A DNA stretch of 64,000 nucleotides from Ralstonia sp. NFACC01. GTDB lineage: Bacteria > Pseudomonadota > Gammaproteobacteria > Burkholderiales > Burkholderiaceae. Shown piece by piece: positions 29,208-38,756 of this stretch (its first letter is position 1; every line of letters begins with the position of its first letter). The translations under genes were made by a program, and so were the position numbers. Location of the stretch: contig NZ_FOWV01000003.1 of the NCBI RefSeq assembly GCF_900115545.1, positions 372,001 through 436,000 of the forward strand, read 5' to 3'. The notes below the pieces were generated by a model. It did not search any database. It had not been told where the DNA came from and saw only the letters and a program-made list of their open reading frames with translations.

Positions 29208-30401
29208 ATGCGTACAGAGAAACACGCAAGTATAGCGCAATTCCTCCGGCCAAACAAACACTTAGGCGTAGCGAATGGAGATGCCGGGCGGTACGCGCGG
29301 CAACGACGGTACATAAAGCCCGCTATTGTGGTCGCAGCTTGGCTTGGTACAGTCACCGCGGCGCTCGCGAAGCTGCCCATCGAGACACTCCACGTACCGC
29401 CTGGCTTCCGTGTCGAGGTGCTGACCGACGCGATGCCGGCCGCACGTGAAATGGCGCTTTCTCCGGCCGGAATTCTTTATGTTGGAAGCCGCGCCGGCAA
29501 AGTCTACGCAATGCCATGGCAAACGCCGAATGCGCCCATCCGTGTGGTGGCGTCCGGGCTGCAACTCCCTGTTGGCGTGGCATGGCGTGACGGCAACCTG
29601 TATGTGTCTGCGGTTTCGCGTGTGGTACGGCTCGATGGCATCGACAAGCAACTCAGCAATCCACCCGAGCCAGTGGTTATCAACGACAAGCTGCCGACGG
29701 AAGCCCATCACGGTTGGAAATTCATCGCATTCGGGCCGGATGGAAAACTGTATGTGCCCGTTGGCGCACCCTGCAACATCTGCCGCCCAGATGAAAACCG
29801 GTACGCCAACATCATGCGCATGAACGCCGACGGCAGCGGCCTGGAACTGGTGGCGCGCGGCATTCGCAACACGGTCGGCTTCGACTGGCACCCGACCACG
29901 CACGAATTGTGGTTCACCGACAACGGCCGTGACCTGATGGGTGACGACGTGCCCGACGACGAGTTGAACCGCATCACCAAACCCACCCCGCACTTCGGCT
30001 ACCCGTTCTGCCACGCGGGCAACATTCCCGACCCGGAATTCGGCGCCGGACACCCGTGCAGCAACTACGTGCCGCCTGTGGCCAAGCTCGGAGCGCATGT
30101 GGCGGCGTTGGGCATGCGGTTCTATTCAGGGGGCAGCTTTCCGGCGGAGTACCGGAACAACATCTTCATTGCCGAGCACGGCTCTTGGAACCGATCGTCA
30201 AAGGTGGGCTACCGTGTCATGCGCGTCGCACTGGACGCTGCCGGCAATGTGACGAAGCAGGAACCGTTCGCGCACGGCTGGCTGCAGGGCGAACAGGCGT
30301 GGGGACGCCCCGCCGATGTGCTCGTGGCGCCCGATGGCAGCTTGCTGGTGTCCGACGACTTGGCCGGCGCTGTGTATCGCATCCGCTACACGGGGAAATG
30401 A
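29208..30401 (+). CDS. PQQ-type soluble sugar dehydrogenase family protein, exported
   Basis: A six-bladed beta-propeller protein of the soluble aldose/sorbosone dehydrogenase family, expected to use PQQ in the periplasm. Family features are [77 protein letters not shown] and [21 protein letters not shown] hydrophobic export segment ([17 protein letters not shown]) precedes the mature part. The start is uncertain: GTG 29328 would lose the positive charges in front of that segment (RRYIKP), so the upstream ATG 29208 is listed, though no ribosome-binding site is clear for either. Substrate unknown. Confidence 0.8.
   Translation: MRTEKHASIAQFLRPNKHLGVANGDAGRYARQRRYIKPAIVVAAWLGTVTAALAKLPIETLHVPPGFRVEVLTDAMPAAREMALSPAGILYVGSRAGKVYAMPWQTPNAPIRVVASGLQLPVGVAWRDGNLYVSAVSRVVRLDGIDKQLSNPPEPVVINDKLPTEAHHGWKFIAFGPDGKLYVPVGAPCNICRPDENRYANIMRMNADGSGLELVARGIRNTVGFDWHPTTHELWFTDNGRDLMGDDVPDDELNRITKPTPHFGYPFCHAGNIPDPEFGAGHPCSNYVPPVAKLGAHVAALGMRFYSGGSFPAEYRNNIFIAEHGSWNRSSKVGYRVMRVALDAAGNVTKQEPFAHGWLQGEQAWGRPADVLVAPDGSLLVSDDLAGAVYRIRYTGK
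29229..29257 (-). promoter_or_regulatory. Promoter of the rpsP operon
   Basis: On the minus strand -35 TTGTTT (29252-29257), 17-bp spacer, -10 TATACT (29229-29234). It lies about 47 bp upstream of the rpsP ATG, and inside the possible N-terminal region of the divergent PQQ-type dehydrogenase gene. Confidence 0.6.
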
Positions 30402-30594
30402 CCTCGGCGTCGCCCCTCGCCATGGCAAAGCGTGCACGAAACATCTCGTTACACGGGTAACGTTCGGACAGTGGATGCCTACTGAGTGAAGCCTTACATT
30501 GACAAGCATGAACACGCGCAGCCGATCTCTGTTGCACACATCAGAAGCACGCGGCGCGTGGCGCTTTCGAATCCTTGCCCGACAGGAGATAGCC

Positions 30595-30984
30595 ATGCCG
30601 ATTCGCGCATTGCTTCGCCCCTTGGCGGCAGGCGTTCTGATCGTCGCCTCTGCGGGCGCTGTGGCTGCCAACGCATCGGCGCGTCAAGCCGCCGTCGCCT
30701 TTGCAAAATCCGCCCTGCCCGTCTGGACGCAAACGGCACAGACAGCGCCGCAGACGCGTCCGCTGGTGGCGCAATTCTTTGCCGACACGCGTAGCGAGCA
30801 GGCGGCCCGCATCCGCGCCCAAATGGAGCGCATGGAAGCGCGTGCCCGTGCGGATGACCGCCTTAATGGTCGCGTTCAACCTCGGGACGGCGGCGGCCGC
30901 GGTGACTGGCAACAGCAGGAGCGCATGCGCCAGGAACGAGGCAACGGCGACCAAGGCAACTGGCGCGGTTCGCGCCGGGGCTGA
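30595..30984 (+). CDS. Small exported protein, Gln/Arg/Gly-rich, unknown
   Basis: A 129-residue protein with a clear signal peptide (MPIRALLRPLAAGVLIVASA, cleavage near VAANASA). The mature part has a run of Ala/Gln/Thr, then a helical MERMEARARADDRLNGR-like segment, and a C-terminus rich in Gly, Gln, Arg and Trp (RDGGGRGDWQQQER). There are no cysteines. A good ribosome-binding site AGGAGAT precedes ATG 30595. It is likely periplasmic or outer-membrane associated. Family not recognised; signal peptide plus codon pattern support a real gene. Confidence 0.65.
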   Translation: MPIRALLRPLAAGVLIVASAGAVAANASARQAAVAFAKSALPVWTQTAQTAPQTRPLVAQFFADTRSEQAARIRAQMERMEARARADDRLNGRVQPRDGGGRGDWQQQERMRQERGNGDQGNWRGSRRG

Positions 30985-31112
30985 GGCGCACACGCCGCCG
31001 CATTTCACATCCCGGAACTTGCCGGGGCACACCTGAGTCGTATTGGATGCTGCGTGCACACGTTTGGCGCCCACGCAGCATCACACCAATCACAACGACA
31101 ACAGGTGCTCCA

Positions 31113-31295
31113 ATGGCATTCCTCCTCCACCGCCATGTGCGGCTTATCCTTGGTCTCGTCTGGACCACGGCCTTTATGCTGATGCTCGCTCACCTGCTCT
31201 ACGGTGAAGTCGGTTCGCGCCATCAGGCACCTCAGCTACAGCAGGACTCGACGGTTTCGACGAGCGTGCCGTCGCTCCGTCCGATTCCGATTTAG
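31113..31295 (+). CDS. Small single-span membrane protein, unknown
   Basis: A 60-residue ORF with one hydrophobic helix (LILGLVWTTAFMLMLAHLL) after a basic N-terminus (MAFLLHRHVR), and a Ser/Gln/Pro-rich tail. CAGGTG upstream of ATG 31113 could serve as a ribosome-binding site. No known family was recognised. It lies 128 bp after the small exported protein, in the same direction. Confidence 0.45.
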   Translation: MAFLLHRHVRLILGLVWTTAFMLMLAHLLYGEVGSRHQAPQLQQDSTVSTSVPSLRPIPI

Positions 31296-31482
31296 TGATC
31301 CTGCCTCTCCTGCCGCAAGCGCTCCGCAGCGTTGCGCGCATCCGGCCGAACTGACGGCCTCTTCTTTCAGTTACTGATACGTCTTTAGGACGCGCTTCCG
31401 GCGTCGTCATCTGGCTGCGCCGCGGTTGATGTTGGGCGTAGAATGCGCGGCGCTGTGTCTTGCCGTGTGTTCATCGCCCGCT

Positions 31483-31938
31483 ATGTCTACGACCGCTCTC
31501 CAGAAAAAATCCAAGCTGTTGACCGTGCTGCTCGCCTTCCTGTTCGGGAGCGTGGGCGCACATCGCTTCTACCTCAAGGGCGGACGCGACTTCTGGGCGT
31601 GGTCGCAAGTGCTTGCCATGGTGCTCGGCGTGGTTGGCGTGGCGCTGCTGTGGTCGACGCAGCGTGCGAGCGTCCCAGGCTGGGTCTGCGCGATGATCGG
31701 TGGATCTTCAGTGCTGGCGGGCTATCTGTCTGCGCTGGTCTACGGCCTGCGCCCCGACGAAAAATGGGATGCGCAGTTCAATGCCGACGGCACGCCCACG
31801 CATTCGGGCTGGCCTGTCGTCCTGCTGAGCATTCTCACGCTGATGATTGGCACCGGCCTGCTGATGGCCGGCCTCGCCATTACTTTCCAGACGTATTTCG
31901 AAACGCAGGTGCAGGCAGCGAAAGAACTGTCGCAGTAG
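31483..31938 (+). CDS. TM2 domain-containing membrane protein
   Basis: A 151-residue inner-membrane protein. The TM2 motif is visible at the N-terminus: KSKLLTVLLAFLFGSVGAHRFYLKGGRDFW, with the GxxGxHRFYLG-like signature. Two more hydrophobic helices follow (VPGWVCAMIGGSSVLAGYLS and WPVVLLSILTLMIGTGLLMAG). ATG 31483 (MSTTALQKKSK) is chosen over the in-frame ATG 31426. Its stop touches the convergent radical SAM gene with no bases between. Function of TM2 proteins in bacteria is unknown. Confidence 0.75.
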   Translation: MSTTALQKKSKLLTVLLAFLFGSVGAHRFYLKGGRDFWAWSQVLAMVLGVVGVALLWSTQRASVPGWVCAMIGGSSVLAGYLSALVYGLRPDEKWDAQFNADGTPTHSGWPVVLLSILTLMIGTGLLMAGLAITFQTYFETQVQAAKELSQ

Positions 31939-33063
31939 TCAAAACAAGCTGCCCTGGCGCTCATCGACCGGCTTTCGCGGCTTGACGGCGCGCGCCGGAG
32001 GTTTGAACTGCGAGGTATCAAGCACCAGTTCGTTGTAGCGGTGGTAACTGAAGCCGAGCCTGTCGGCGCTCTTGTAGAAACGCTGCCGCAATAAGTCCGC
32101 CCAAATGCCGGTTCCGCGCATGCGCGTGGCGAAATCCGCCTTGTAATCCTGCCCGCCGTGCAGGTCGCGGATGCGATTCATCACGCGTTGCGCGCGGTCG
32201 GGGAAATGCGCCATCAGCCAGTCCTGAAACACCGTGTTCAGCTCGTTTGGCAAGCGCAGCACGATATAGCTCGCGTACGTGGCGCCCGCTTCGCGCGCGG
32301 CTTCCAGAATCTGCTCCATGTGGTCGTCCGTGATGAAGGGAATCATCGGCGCGACGCTGACTCCCACCGGAATGCCCGCCTCGGCCAGCGTACGAATCGT
32401 GCGCAGGCGGCGCGATGGCGTGGCGGCACGGGGCTCCAGCTTGCGCGCCAGATCGGCGTCGAGCGTGGTGATTGTGACGGCGGCGACGACAAGATTCTTC
32501 GCCGCCATCGGGGCAAGCAGATCGACGTCGCGCTCGATCAATGTCGACTTGGTGATGAGCCCGACGGGGTGATCGCAATCGTGCAGCACCTGCAGCACAT
32601 CGCGCGTGATGCGCAGCTCGCGCTCAATTGGCTGATACGCATCGGTGTTCACGCCCAGCGCAATTGCCTCGCAACGGTAGCTGGGCTTGGCCAGCGTTTC
32701 ACGCAGCACCTCGGCAGCATTGGTCTTGGCGAACAGCTTGGTCTCGAAGTCCAGCCCGGGCGACAACTCCAGATACGCATGCGTTGGCCGCGCAAAGCAA
32801 TACACGCAACCATGCTCACAGCCGCGATACGGGTTCAGCGACACCCCAAACGGAATATCCGGCGACTGGTTATGGCTCAGGATCGAGCGCGCACGTTCGA
32901 TGGAGACGGAGGTCTCGATGCGCGGCGGTGCGTCATCCGGAACGAGATGCCCGACGAGCGGTTGCCAGCCGTCGTCGACGCGCGCGCGTTCATCGCGTTC
33001 GAAGCGGCCTTGCAGATTGGAGGTGGCGCCGCGTCCCTTGCGGGGGACGTGGCGATGGGACAT
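31939..33063 (-). CDS. PA0069-type radical SAM protein
   Basis: A 374-residue radical SAM enzyme. The [4Fe-4S] motif CX3CX2C is in NPYRGCEHGCVYCFARP. The rest has GVNTDAYQPIERELRITRD and VGLITKSTLIERDVDLL, typical of the family related to spore photoproduct lyase (PA0069/Rv2578c). The substrate is unknown; the resemblance to SPL suggests, but does not show, action on nucleic acid. ATG 33063 is preferred to GTG 33072. The C-terminus ends in DERQGSLF, a short motif often seen in DNA-repair proteins as a sliding-clamp binding peptide (inference). Confidence 0.85.
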   Translation of the reverse strand: MSHRHVPRKGRGATSNLQGRFERDERARVDDGWQPLVGHLVPDDAPPRIETSVSIERARSILSHNQSPDIPFGVSLNPYRGCEHGCVYCFARPTHAYLELSPGLDFETKLFAKTNAAEVLRETLAKPSYRCEAIALGVNTDAYQPIERELRITRDVLQVLHDCDHPVGLITKSTLIERDVDLLAPMAAKNLVVAAVTITTLDADLARKLEPRAATPSRRLRTIRTLAEAGIPVGVSVAPMIPFITDDHMEQILEAAREAGATYASYIVLRLPNELNTVFQDWLMAHFPDRAQRVMNRIRDLHGGQDYKADFATRMRGTGIWADLLRQRFYKSADRLGFSYHRYNELVLDTSQFKPPARAVKPRKPVDERQGSLF

Positions 33064-33144
33064 ATCGGACACAGCAGAAAGAATGGATGCGGGGGCTGGG
33101 TGATCCTATCGCATCCGCCACCACTCCGCTGCGGGTGACGCTGG

Positions 33145-34764
33145 CTACACCTCGGGATCGAGCCTCACTTCCCAGAGCGATTTGCCGTCGAGGTCGTGCA
33201 GCGACACGTACATCGTGCGCGTGGCCGGGTCGATCTTGGCGCGGCCGTAATACTGCTGCAGCGCCGCGGGCGACTGGTTCTGCGGATTGTCCTTTGGAAT
33301 GCTGACGTAGCGCACGTCCGGTCCAAACGTCTGGTCCACTTCATTCGGTCCGAACGTGCCCGCGTTGATCGGCCCACCGACGAACTCCCAGAACGGTTTG
33401 AACTCCGTGAACCTCGCGCGCGACGGATGGTAGTACGTAGCCTGCGCGTAGTGCACGTCAGCCGTCACCCACACCACGTTTTGGATGTTCTCCTGCTTGA
33501 TGAAGCGCAGGATGTCGGCCAATTCAAGCTCGCGGCCCGACGGTGCACCATCGTCCGCATTTGCCCACGCTTCGTAGGTGCCCTTGGGCACATCGGGGTT
33601 CAGATCGGGCACCACCAGCGAGATCGGCATGTCGCTGGCAATCACCTTCCACGTCGCCTTTGACTGCTTGAGCGATTGCTTGAGCCATGCTGCTTGCGCC
33701 GGGCCGAGGAAGGCCGAATCGGCATCCAGCCTGGTCTGGCGGTTTGGCGAATTGCGCCCGCGGTAGCTACGCTCGTCCAGCATGAACACGTCGAGCAGCG
33801 GCCCGTATTGGAACGCGCGATAGATTTGCTCGGGGTCGATTGGGTTGAATCGGAACGGGTTGTACTCGAACATCGCCTGCTTCGCGCGGGCCGCCAATAC
33901 CGACGCGCTGCGCTCCTGATAGCGCTTCTCTTCCGGGCCGATCTGCTGGCCGGGATACCAATTGTTGCGCACCTCGTGGTCGTCCCACTGCACGAGGAAC
34001 GGCACTTCAGCAGAGAACGCGCGCTTGTTCTTGTCGAGCTGGTTGTAGGCGAAGGCGCCGCGGTAATCGTCGAGCGTTTGTGCAACGTGCGACTTCGCCT
34101 CGGTGACGAGGTTGGTCCACATCGAGCCGTCGGGCAGCTTCACCTCGGCCTGGATCGGGCCGTCGGCGTAGATCTGATCGCCGGAGTGGATGAAGAAGTC
34201 GGGCGATTCGCGACGCATCGCTTCGTACAGCCGGTAACCGCCGAAGCGCTCGTTGATGCCCCAGCCCTGGCCGGCTTCATCGCCAGAGAAGACGAAGCAG
34301 ATCGGGCGATTGGCCGACACAGGTGCCGTACGAAACCGACCAGTGACGGGCTCGCTGAAGGCTTTGTCGTGCACGAGATCCCGGAAGCGGACGCGGTAGA
34401 ACAGGTCAGCGCCAGCGGGCAGCCCATTGAGGTCAACGCGGGCTGTCAGGCCGCTGCTGTCGAGGGCCGCCGGCCCCACACGGCGCACGACATTCTTGAA
34501 CGCGGCATCCGTGGAATATTCGACGATCATGCGTGCCGGACGATCGGAGCGGCTCCAGACGATGGCGCTTTCGGCCGTGACATCACCGCTCATCACACCG
34601 CCAGGCAGTTGCGGGCGCAGGCGTTCGGACGTCACTGCGGCCGGCGCGACGCCCTGGGCCAGCACGTCGCCAATACGCGAGCCGAGCAGCGCCGTGCCGC
34701 TGACGGAAACGAGGCCCTTGATAAGCGTGCGGCGGGTCGGTTTGAAGATCGGCTGGTCGGACAT
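33145..34764 (-). CDS. phoD: Alkaline phosphatase D family protein, Tat-exported
   Basis: A 539-residue PhoD-type phosphodiesterase/phosphatase using Ca2+ and Fe3+. The twin-arginine signal TRRTLIKGLVSVSG is at the N-terminus, so it is exported folded. An N-terminal fibronectin-like domain (LPGGVMSGDVTAESAIVWSRSD) precedes the catalytic part with FVFSGDEAGQGWG, FFIHSGDQIYADGP, LVQWDDHEVRNNWYPG and VWVTADVHYAQATYY holding the metal ligands. GGAG before ATG 34764 decides the start. It stands alone; phosphate control is likely from family knowledge, but no Pho box was identified. Confidence 0.9.
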   Translation of the reverse strand: MSDQPIFKPTRRTLIKGLVSVSGTALLGSRIGDVLAQGVAPAAVTSERLRPQLPGGVMSGDVTAESAIVWSRSDRPARMIVEYSTDAAFKNVVRRVGPAALDSSGLTARVDLNGLPAGADLFYRVRFRDLVHDKAFSEPVTGRFRTAPVSANRPICFVFSGDEAGQGWGINERFGGYRLYEAMRRESPDFFIHSGDQIYADGPIQAEVKLPDGSMWTNLVTEAKSHVAQTLDDYRGAFAYNQLDKNKRAFSAEVPFLVQWDDHEVRNNWYPGQQIGPEEKRYQERSASVLAARAKQAMFEYNPFRFNPIDPEQIYRAFQYGPLLDVFMLDERSYRGRNSPNRQTRLDADSAFLGPAQAAWLKQSLKQSKATWKVIASDMPISLVVPDLNPDVPKGTYEAWANADDGAPSGRELELADILRFIKQENIQNVVWVTADVHYAQATYYHPSRARFTEFKPFWEFVGGPINAGTFGPNEVDQTFGPDVRYVSIPKDNPQNQSPAALQQYYGRAKIDPATRTMYVSLHDLDGKSLWEVRLDPEV

Positions 34765-34828
34765 GCGGGCTCCGGTGTCGGTGATGAAGGTGCCGGCCAG
34801 CCTAAGGCGCTTCCGTGACAACGCTACG

Positions 34829-35326
34829 TCACCCGCCCTCTTCCGTCACATCGATGGCGAGCGTCTCCTTGATCTCCTCCATCACGATGTAACTCTTGGA
34901 CTGCACCGCGCCGGGCAACTGCAGCAGGATGTCGCCCAGCAAGCGGCGATATTCGCTCATCTCGCGAATGCGCGCCTTGATGAGGTAATCGAAATCGCCC
35001 GACACCAGATGACACTCCAGCACCTCGGGAATGCGCAGCACCTCACGCCGGAACTGCTCGAACATGTTGCCCGACTTGCTGCCCAGGCTAATCTCCACAA
35101 ACACCAGCAGCGACGCGCCCAGCATGGCCGGGTTGAGCCGCGCGTAATAGCCCAGGATGAAGCGTTCTCGCTCCAGCCGTTTGACACGCTCGATGCACGG
35201 CGTGATGGTCAGGCCGACCGCCTCGGAGAGCTCCTTCATCGACAACCGTCCGTCCTTTTGCAGCAGGTCGAGGATGCGCCGGTCAAGCTTATCGAGGGCC
35301 CGGACGGGCTTGCGCTGGGTTCGCAT
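34829..35326 (-). CDS. Lrp/AsnC family regulator, probable dadA regulator
   Basis: A 165-residue regulator. An N-terminal helix-turn-helix ([20 protein letters not shown] and [16 protein letters not shown]) is followed by the RAM/AsnC ligand domain ([34 protein letters not shown]). It is divergent from dadA across 122 bp; in other bacteria this arrangement (DadR/Lrp-dadA) makes the regulator activate D-amino acid dehydrogenase in response to alanine or leucine. The frame extends to 35416, but [15 protein letters not shown] at ATG 35326 is the conserved start. Confidence 0.9.
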   Translation of the reverse strand: MRTQRKPVRALDKLDRRILDLLQKDGRLSMKELSEAVGLTITPCIERVKRLERERFILGYYARLNPAMLGASLLVFVEISLGSKSGNMFEQFRREVLRIPEVLECHLVSGDFDYLIKARIREMSEYRRLLGDILLQLPGAVQSKSYIVMEEIKETLAIDVTEEGG

Positions 35327-35448
35327 GGTGGAAAACGCCTGAAAATCGAAGTTGTTACTGTTTCGAGCAAATATACAGAAACATCTACTGGAGTTGTGCG
35401 AATACGATAGCGGCATCTATCGCAAATGCATCTCCGGGGAGTATCACC
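35327..35448. promoter_or_regulatory. Divergent lrp-type regulator/dadA promoter region
   Basis: This 122-bp, comparatively AT-rich stretch must carry the promoters of both genes and is where an Lrp-type regulator would bind. No single operator could be fixed by eye. GGGGAG lies about 9 nt before the dadA ATG as ribosome-binding site. Confidence 0.5.
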
Positions 35449-36738
35449 ATGCGCGTGCTCGTTCTTGGCAGCGGCGTGATTGGCGTGACCAGCGCTTATT
35501 ACCTGGCCCGCGCGGGCCATGAAGTCACCGTCGTCGACCGGGAAGCCGGTCCGGCGCTGGAGACGAGCTTTGCCAATGCTGGCCAGATCTCGCCGGGCTA
35601 CGCGTCGCCGTGGGCCGCCCCGGGCGTGCCGCTCAAAGCCATCAAGTGGATGTTCCAGCAGCACGCGCCGCTCTCCATCCGCCCCGACGGCACGCTCTTC
35701 CAACTCAAATGGATGTGGCAGATGCTGCGCAACTGCGACGCCGCCAGCTATGCGCAAAACAAGGAGCGCATGGTCCGCCTGGCCGAATACAGCCGAGACT
35801 GCATCCGCGACCTGCGCGCCGACACCGGCATCGCCTACGAAGGCCGCCAGCAAGGCACGCTGCAAATCTTCCGCACCCAGCAACAGCTCGACGGCGCCGC
35901 GAACGACATCGCCGTGCTCGAGCGTGCTGGTGTGCCCTACGAACTGCTTTCGCGCGACGACCTCGTGCGCAGTGAACCAGGCCTGGCCTCGACCCGCCAC
36001 AAGCTGGCCGGTGGCTTGCGCCTACCCAATGACGAAACGGGCGATTGCCAACTCTTCACCACGCGCCTCGCCGCGATGGCGGAAAAGCTCGGCGTGCGCT
36101 TCCGTTTCAACAGCACGATCAACAGCCTCATCTTCAAGAATGACGCCGTACGCGGCGCGCTGGTCGACGGCCAGCCGATCGACGCCGATCTCGTGGTCGT
36201 GGCACTGGGCAGCTACAGCACGCCGTTCCTGAAGAATCTGGTGAACGTGCCGGTCTACCCGCTCAAGGGTTTCTCGATCACCGTACCGATGACCGACGCG
36301 GCGAAGAGCCCTGCGTCCACCATCCTGGACGAGACCTACAAAGTGGCCGTGACGCGCTTTGACGACCGCATCCGCGTGGGCGGCATGGCGCAGATCGTCG
36401 GCTATGACAAGCGCCTGGACCCGGGCAAGCGCAAGACGCTGGAGTTCGTGGTCAACGACCTGTTCCCGGGTGCCGGGGATGTGTCGCGTGCCTCGTTCTG
36501 GACGGGCCTGCGCCCGATGACGCCGGACGGCACGCCCATCGTCGGCCAGACGCCCGTGCGCGGCCTGTGGCTCAACACTGGGCACGGCACGCTGGGTTGG
36601 ACCATGGCATGCGGCTCGGGCAAGCTGCTGTCGGATCTGGTGTCCGGCCGCTCGCCTGCCATCCGCTCAGATGACCTGTCGGTGTATCGCTACCTGGGTG
36701 GGGCGCCGATGCCGGCAACCCAGCCTGCGCTGGCCTGA
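35449..36738 (+). CDS. dadA: D-amino acid dehydrogenase small subunit
   Basis: DadA oxidises D-alanine and other D-amino acids to 2-oxo acids and passes electrons to the respiratory chain. The 429-residue flavoprotein begins with the FAD motif [20 protein letters not shown] and has the DadA block [22 protein letters not shown]; the C-terminal part has [20 protein letters not shown] and [19 protein letters not shown]. No alanine racemase (dadX) follows, so it is monocistronic and ends at a strong terminator. Confidence 0.96.
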   Translation: MRVLVLGSGVIGVTSAYYLARAGHEVTVVDREAGPALETSFANAGQISPGYASPWAAPGVPLKAIKWMFQQHAPLSIRPDGTLFQLKWMWQMLRNCDAASYAQNKERMVRLAEYSRDCIRDLRADTGIAYEGRQQGTLQIFRTQQQLDGAANDIAVLERAGVPYELLSRDDLVRSEPGLASTRHKLAGGLRLPNDETGDCQLFTTRLAAMAEKLGVRFRFNSTINSLIFKNDAVRGALVDGQPIDADLVVVALGSYSTPFLKNLVNVPVYPLKGFSITVPMTDAAKSPASTILDETYKVAVTRFDDRIRVGGMAQIVGYDKRLDPGKRKTLEFVVNDLFPGAGDVSRASFWTGLRPMTPDGTPIVGQTPVRGLWLNTGHGTLGWTMACGSGKLLSDLVSGRSPAIRSDDLSVYRYLGGAPMPATQPALA

Positions 36739-36758
36739 TCGCCTACGCTGCACGCAAT

Positions 36759-36788
36759 AAAAAGGGAGGCTTCGGCCTCCCTTTTTTT
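36759..36788. terminator. Bidirectional terminator between dadA and acyl-CoA dehydrogenase
   Basis: Stem AAAAAGGGAGGC / GCCTCCCTTTTT with TTCG loop (36759-36770 with 36775-36786). Runs on both sides let it serve both convergent genes. Confidence 0.9.
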
Positions 36789-36802
36789 CCCGCTGATGCC
36801 GC

Positions 36803-38587
36803 TTAGAACTGCACTTCCGGCACCGCGCCGATCGTCTCGCCACCCGTCAGCACGCTCTGCGCAATACCAGGTGCCTGCGTGAGCAGCACGTCAGCGAACA
36901 CGCGCGCCGTGGCGATCTTCGCGCCGTAGAAGTTCGGGTCTTCGCTCTCGCGGTCGAGGGCCACCAGCAGCGCACGCGCCATCTGCCAACCCGACAGCAC
37001 GATGCCGCAGAGACGCAGATACGGCACGCTGCCCGCGAACACGGCGTTCGGCTGCGCCTTGGTCTGTGCGACCACAAAGCGCACCACCGATTCCAGTGCC
37101 TCGCGACCTGCTGCCAGACGCGCCCGCATCGCGTCGCAATGCGCACCGCCCTTCGCCGCCAAGGCCGCTTCCACCTTGGCGATTTCCGCGCAGATGCCCA
37201 ACGCCACCGCGCCACCGTCACGCACGGTCTTGCGGCCGATCAGGTCGTTGGCCTGGATGGCCGTGGTGCCTTCGTAGATCGGCAGGATGCGCGCATCGCG
37301 ATAGAACTGCGCGGCGCCCGTCTCTTCGATAAAGCCCATACCGCCGTGCACCTGCACGCCCAGGCTCGTCACATCGATCGACATCTCGGTGCTCCAGCCC
37401 TTCACGATGGGCACCAGGAATTCGTACAGCGCTGCGTTCTGCTTGCGTGCAGCGTCGTCGGCAGCGTGATGGCCGGCATCGCACGCGGCAGCAGCCACAT
37501 AGGCCAGCGCACGCGCGCCTTCCGTCATGGCGCGCATCGTCAGCAGCATGCGCTTGACGTCCGGGTGGTGAATGATGGGCACGGCCTTGGCAGCAGAGCC
37601 ATCCACGGGGCGGCTCTGGACACGCTCGCGCGCATAGGCCACGGCCTTTTGGTACGCCCGCTCCGACACGCCAATGCCCTGCATGCCCACCGCATAACGC
37701 GCCGCGTTCATCATGATGAACATGTATTCCAGGCCGCGATTTTCTTCGCCGACCAAGGTGCCGATCGCGCCGCCATTGTCGCCAAATTGCAGCACGGCCG
37801 TCGGGCTCGCCTTGATGCCGAGCTTGTGTTCGATCGACACGCAATGCGCATCGTTGCGCGCGCCCAGCGAGCCGTCTTCATTGACCATGAACTTCGGCAC
37901 CACAAACAGCGAGATGCCCTTCACGCCTTCCGGCGCACCCGGCGTACGCGCCAGCACAAGGTGGACGATGTTCTCGGCCATATCGTGCTCGCCCCAGGTG
38001 ATGAAGATCTTCGTGCCGAAAATCTTGAACGTACCGTCGCCTACCGGCTCGGCGCGCGTGCGTACGAGTGCCAGGTCGGAGCCAGCCTGCGGCTCAGTCA
38101 GGTTCATCGTGCCCGTCCATTCGCCCGAGATGAGCTTGGGAACAAAAAGCTGTTTCTGCTCTTCGGTGCCAGCCGTCAGCAACGCCTCGATGGCGCCATC
38201 CGTGAGCAACGGGCACAGCGCGAACGACAGGTTCGCCGCGTTCAGCATTTCGATGCACGCCGTGGCGATCAGCTTCGGCAGGCCCTGGCCGCCGTATTCC
38301 ACCGGATGCTGCACGCCCTGCCAGCCGCCTTGGCCGAACTGCGCGAACGCCTCCTTGAAACCCGCGGTGGCCGTGACGACGCCGTCCTTCCAGCTGCTCG
38401 GGTTACGGTCGCCTTCCACATTCAGCGGCGCAACGACTTCACCGGTAAAGCGCGCGCTTTCTTCCAGCACGGCCTGTGCCGTGTCGGCGGTGGCGTCTTC
38501 AAAGCCGGGCAGCTTGGCGACGTTGTCCAGGCCGGCCAGCTCGTTCATCACGAACAGCATGTCCTTGACTGGGGCTTGATAGGTCAT
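36803..38587 (-). CDS. Long-form acyl-CoA dehydrogenase (DmdC-like)
   Basis: A 594-residue FAD enzyme that oxidises an acyl-CoA to the enoyl-CoA. It is longer than the 380-residue classical form and has the C-terminal extension of the DmdC/AcdA group. FAD and substrate parts are MNLTEPQAGSDLALVRTRA and FITWGEHDMAENIVH; the catalytic Glu lies in RILPIYEGTTAIQANDLIGRK. TTG 38599 opens the frame, but ATG 38587 has GGAGAGAGAC upstream. It follows etfBA on the same strand, separated by a terminator. Substrate chain is unknown; the methylmercaptopropionyl-CoA role of DmdC should not be assumed. Confidence 0.9.
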   Translation of the reverse strand: MTYQAPVKDMLFVMNELAGLDNVAKLPGFEDATADTAQAVLEESARFTGEVVAPLNVEGDRNPSSWKDGVVTATAGFKEAFAQFGQGGWQGVQHPVEYGGQGLPKLIATACIEMLNAANLSFALCPLLTDGAIEALLTAGTEEQKQLFVPKLISGEWTGTMNLTEPQAGSDLALVRTRAEPVGDGTFKIFGTKIFITWGEHDMAENIVHLVLARTPGAPEGVKGISLFVVPKFMVNEDGSLGARNDAHCVSIEHKLGIKASPTAVLQFGDNGGAIGTLVGEENRGLEYMFIMMNAARYAVGMQGIGVSERAYQKAVAYARERVQSRPVDGSAAKAVPIIHHPDVKRMLLTMRAMTEGARALAYVAAAACDAGHHAADDAARKQNAALYEFLVPIVKGWSTEMSIDVTSLGVQVHGGMGFIEETGAAQFYRDARILPIYEGTTAIQANDLIGRKTVRDGGAVALGICAEIAKVEAALAAKGGAHCDAMRARLAAGREALESVVRFVVAQTKAQPNAVFAGSVPYLRLCGIVLSGWQMARALLVALDRESEDPNFYGAKIATARVFADVLLTQAPGIAQSVLTGGETIGAVPEVQF

Positions 38588-38670
38588 GTCTCTCTCCAAC
38601 TCTTGTTAAGCGCGATCAGGACAGTGCCGCATCGAGTGCGTGACGCACTCTCCTGATGGCGCTCGCGTAC

Positions 38671-38707
38671 AAAAAAAGCCGTTTCCAAACAGGTCGGAAA
38701 CGGCTTT
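38671..38707 (-). terminator. Terminator after etfA
   Basis: 12-bp stem AAAGCCGTTTCC / GGAAACGGCTTT with T7 on the minus strand. It separates etfBA from the downstream acyl-CoA dehydrogenase gene. Confidence 0.85.
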
Positions 38708-38756
38708 GCGTCGGGCATTGCTGCGCGCCTCTCTTGATGCGCGCAGCGCGTTGCAA

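Noticed and set aside
36803-38587. Dimethylsulfoniopropionate degradation by a DmdC-like enzyme
   Set aside because: Long acyl-CoA dehydrogenases of this group are broad; no dmdA, dmdB or dmdD lies nearby.
37139-38656. 505-codon open frame opposite the acyl-CoA dehydrogenase
   Set aside because: Antisense shadow; no recognisable motif.
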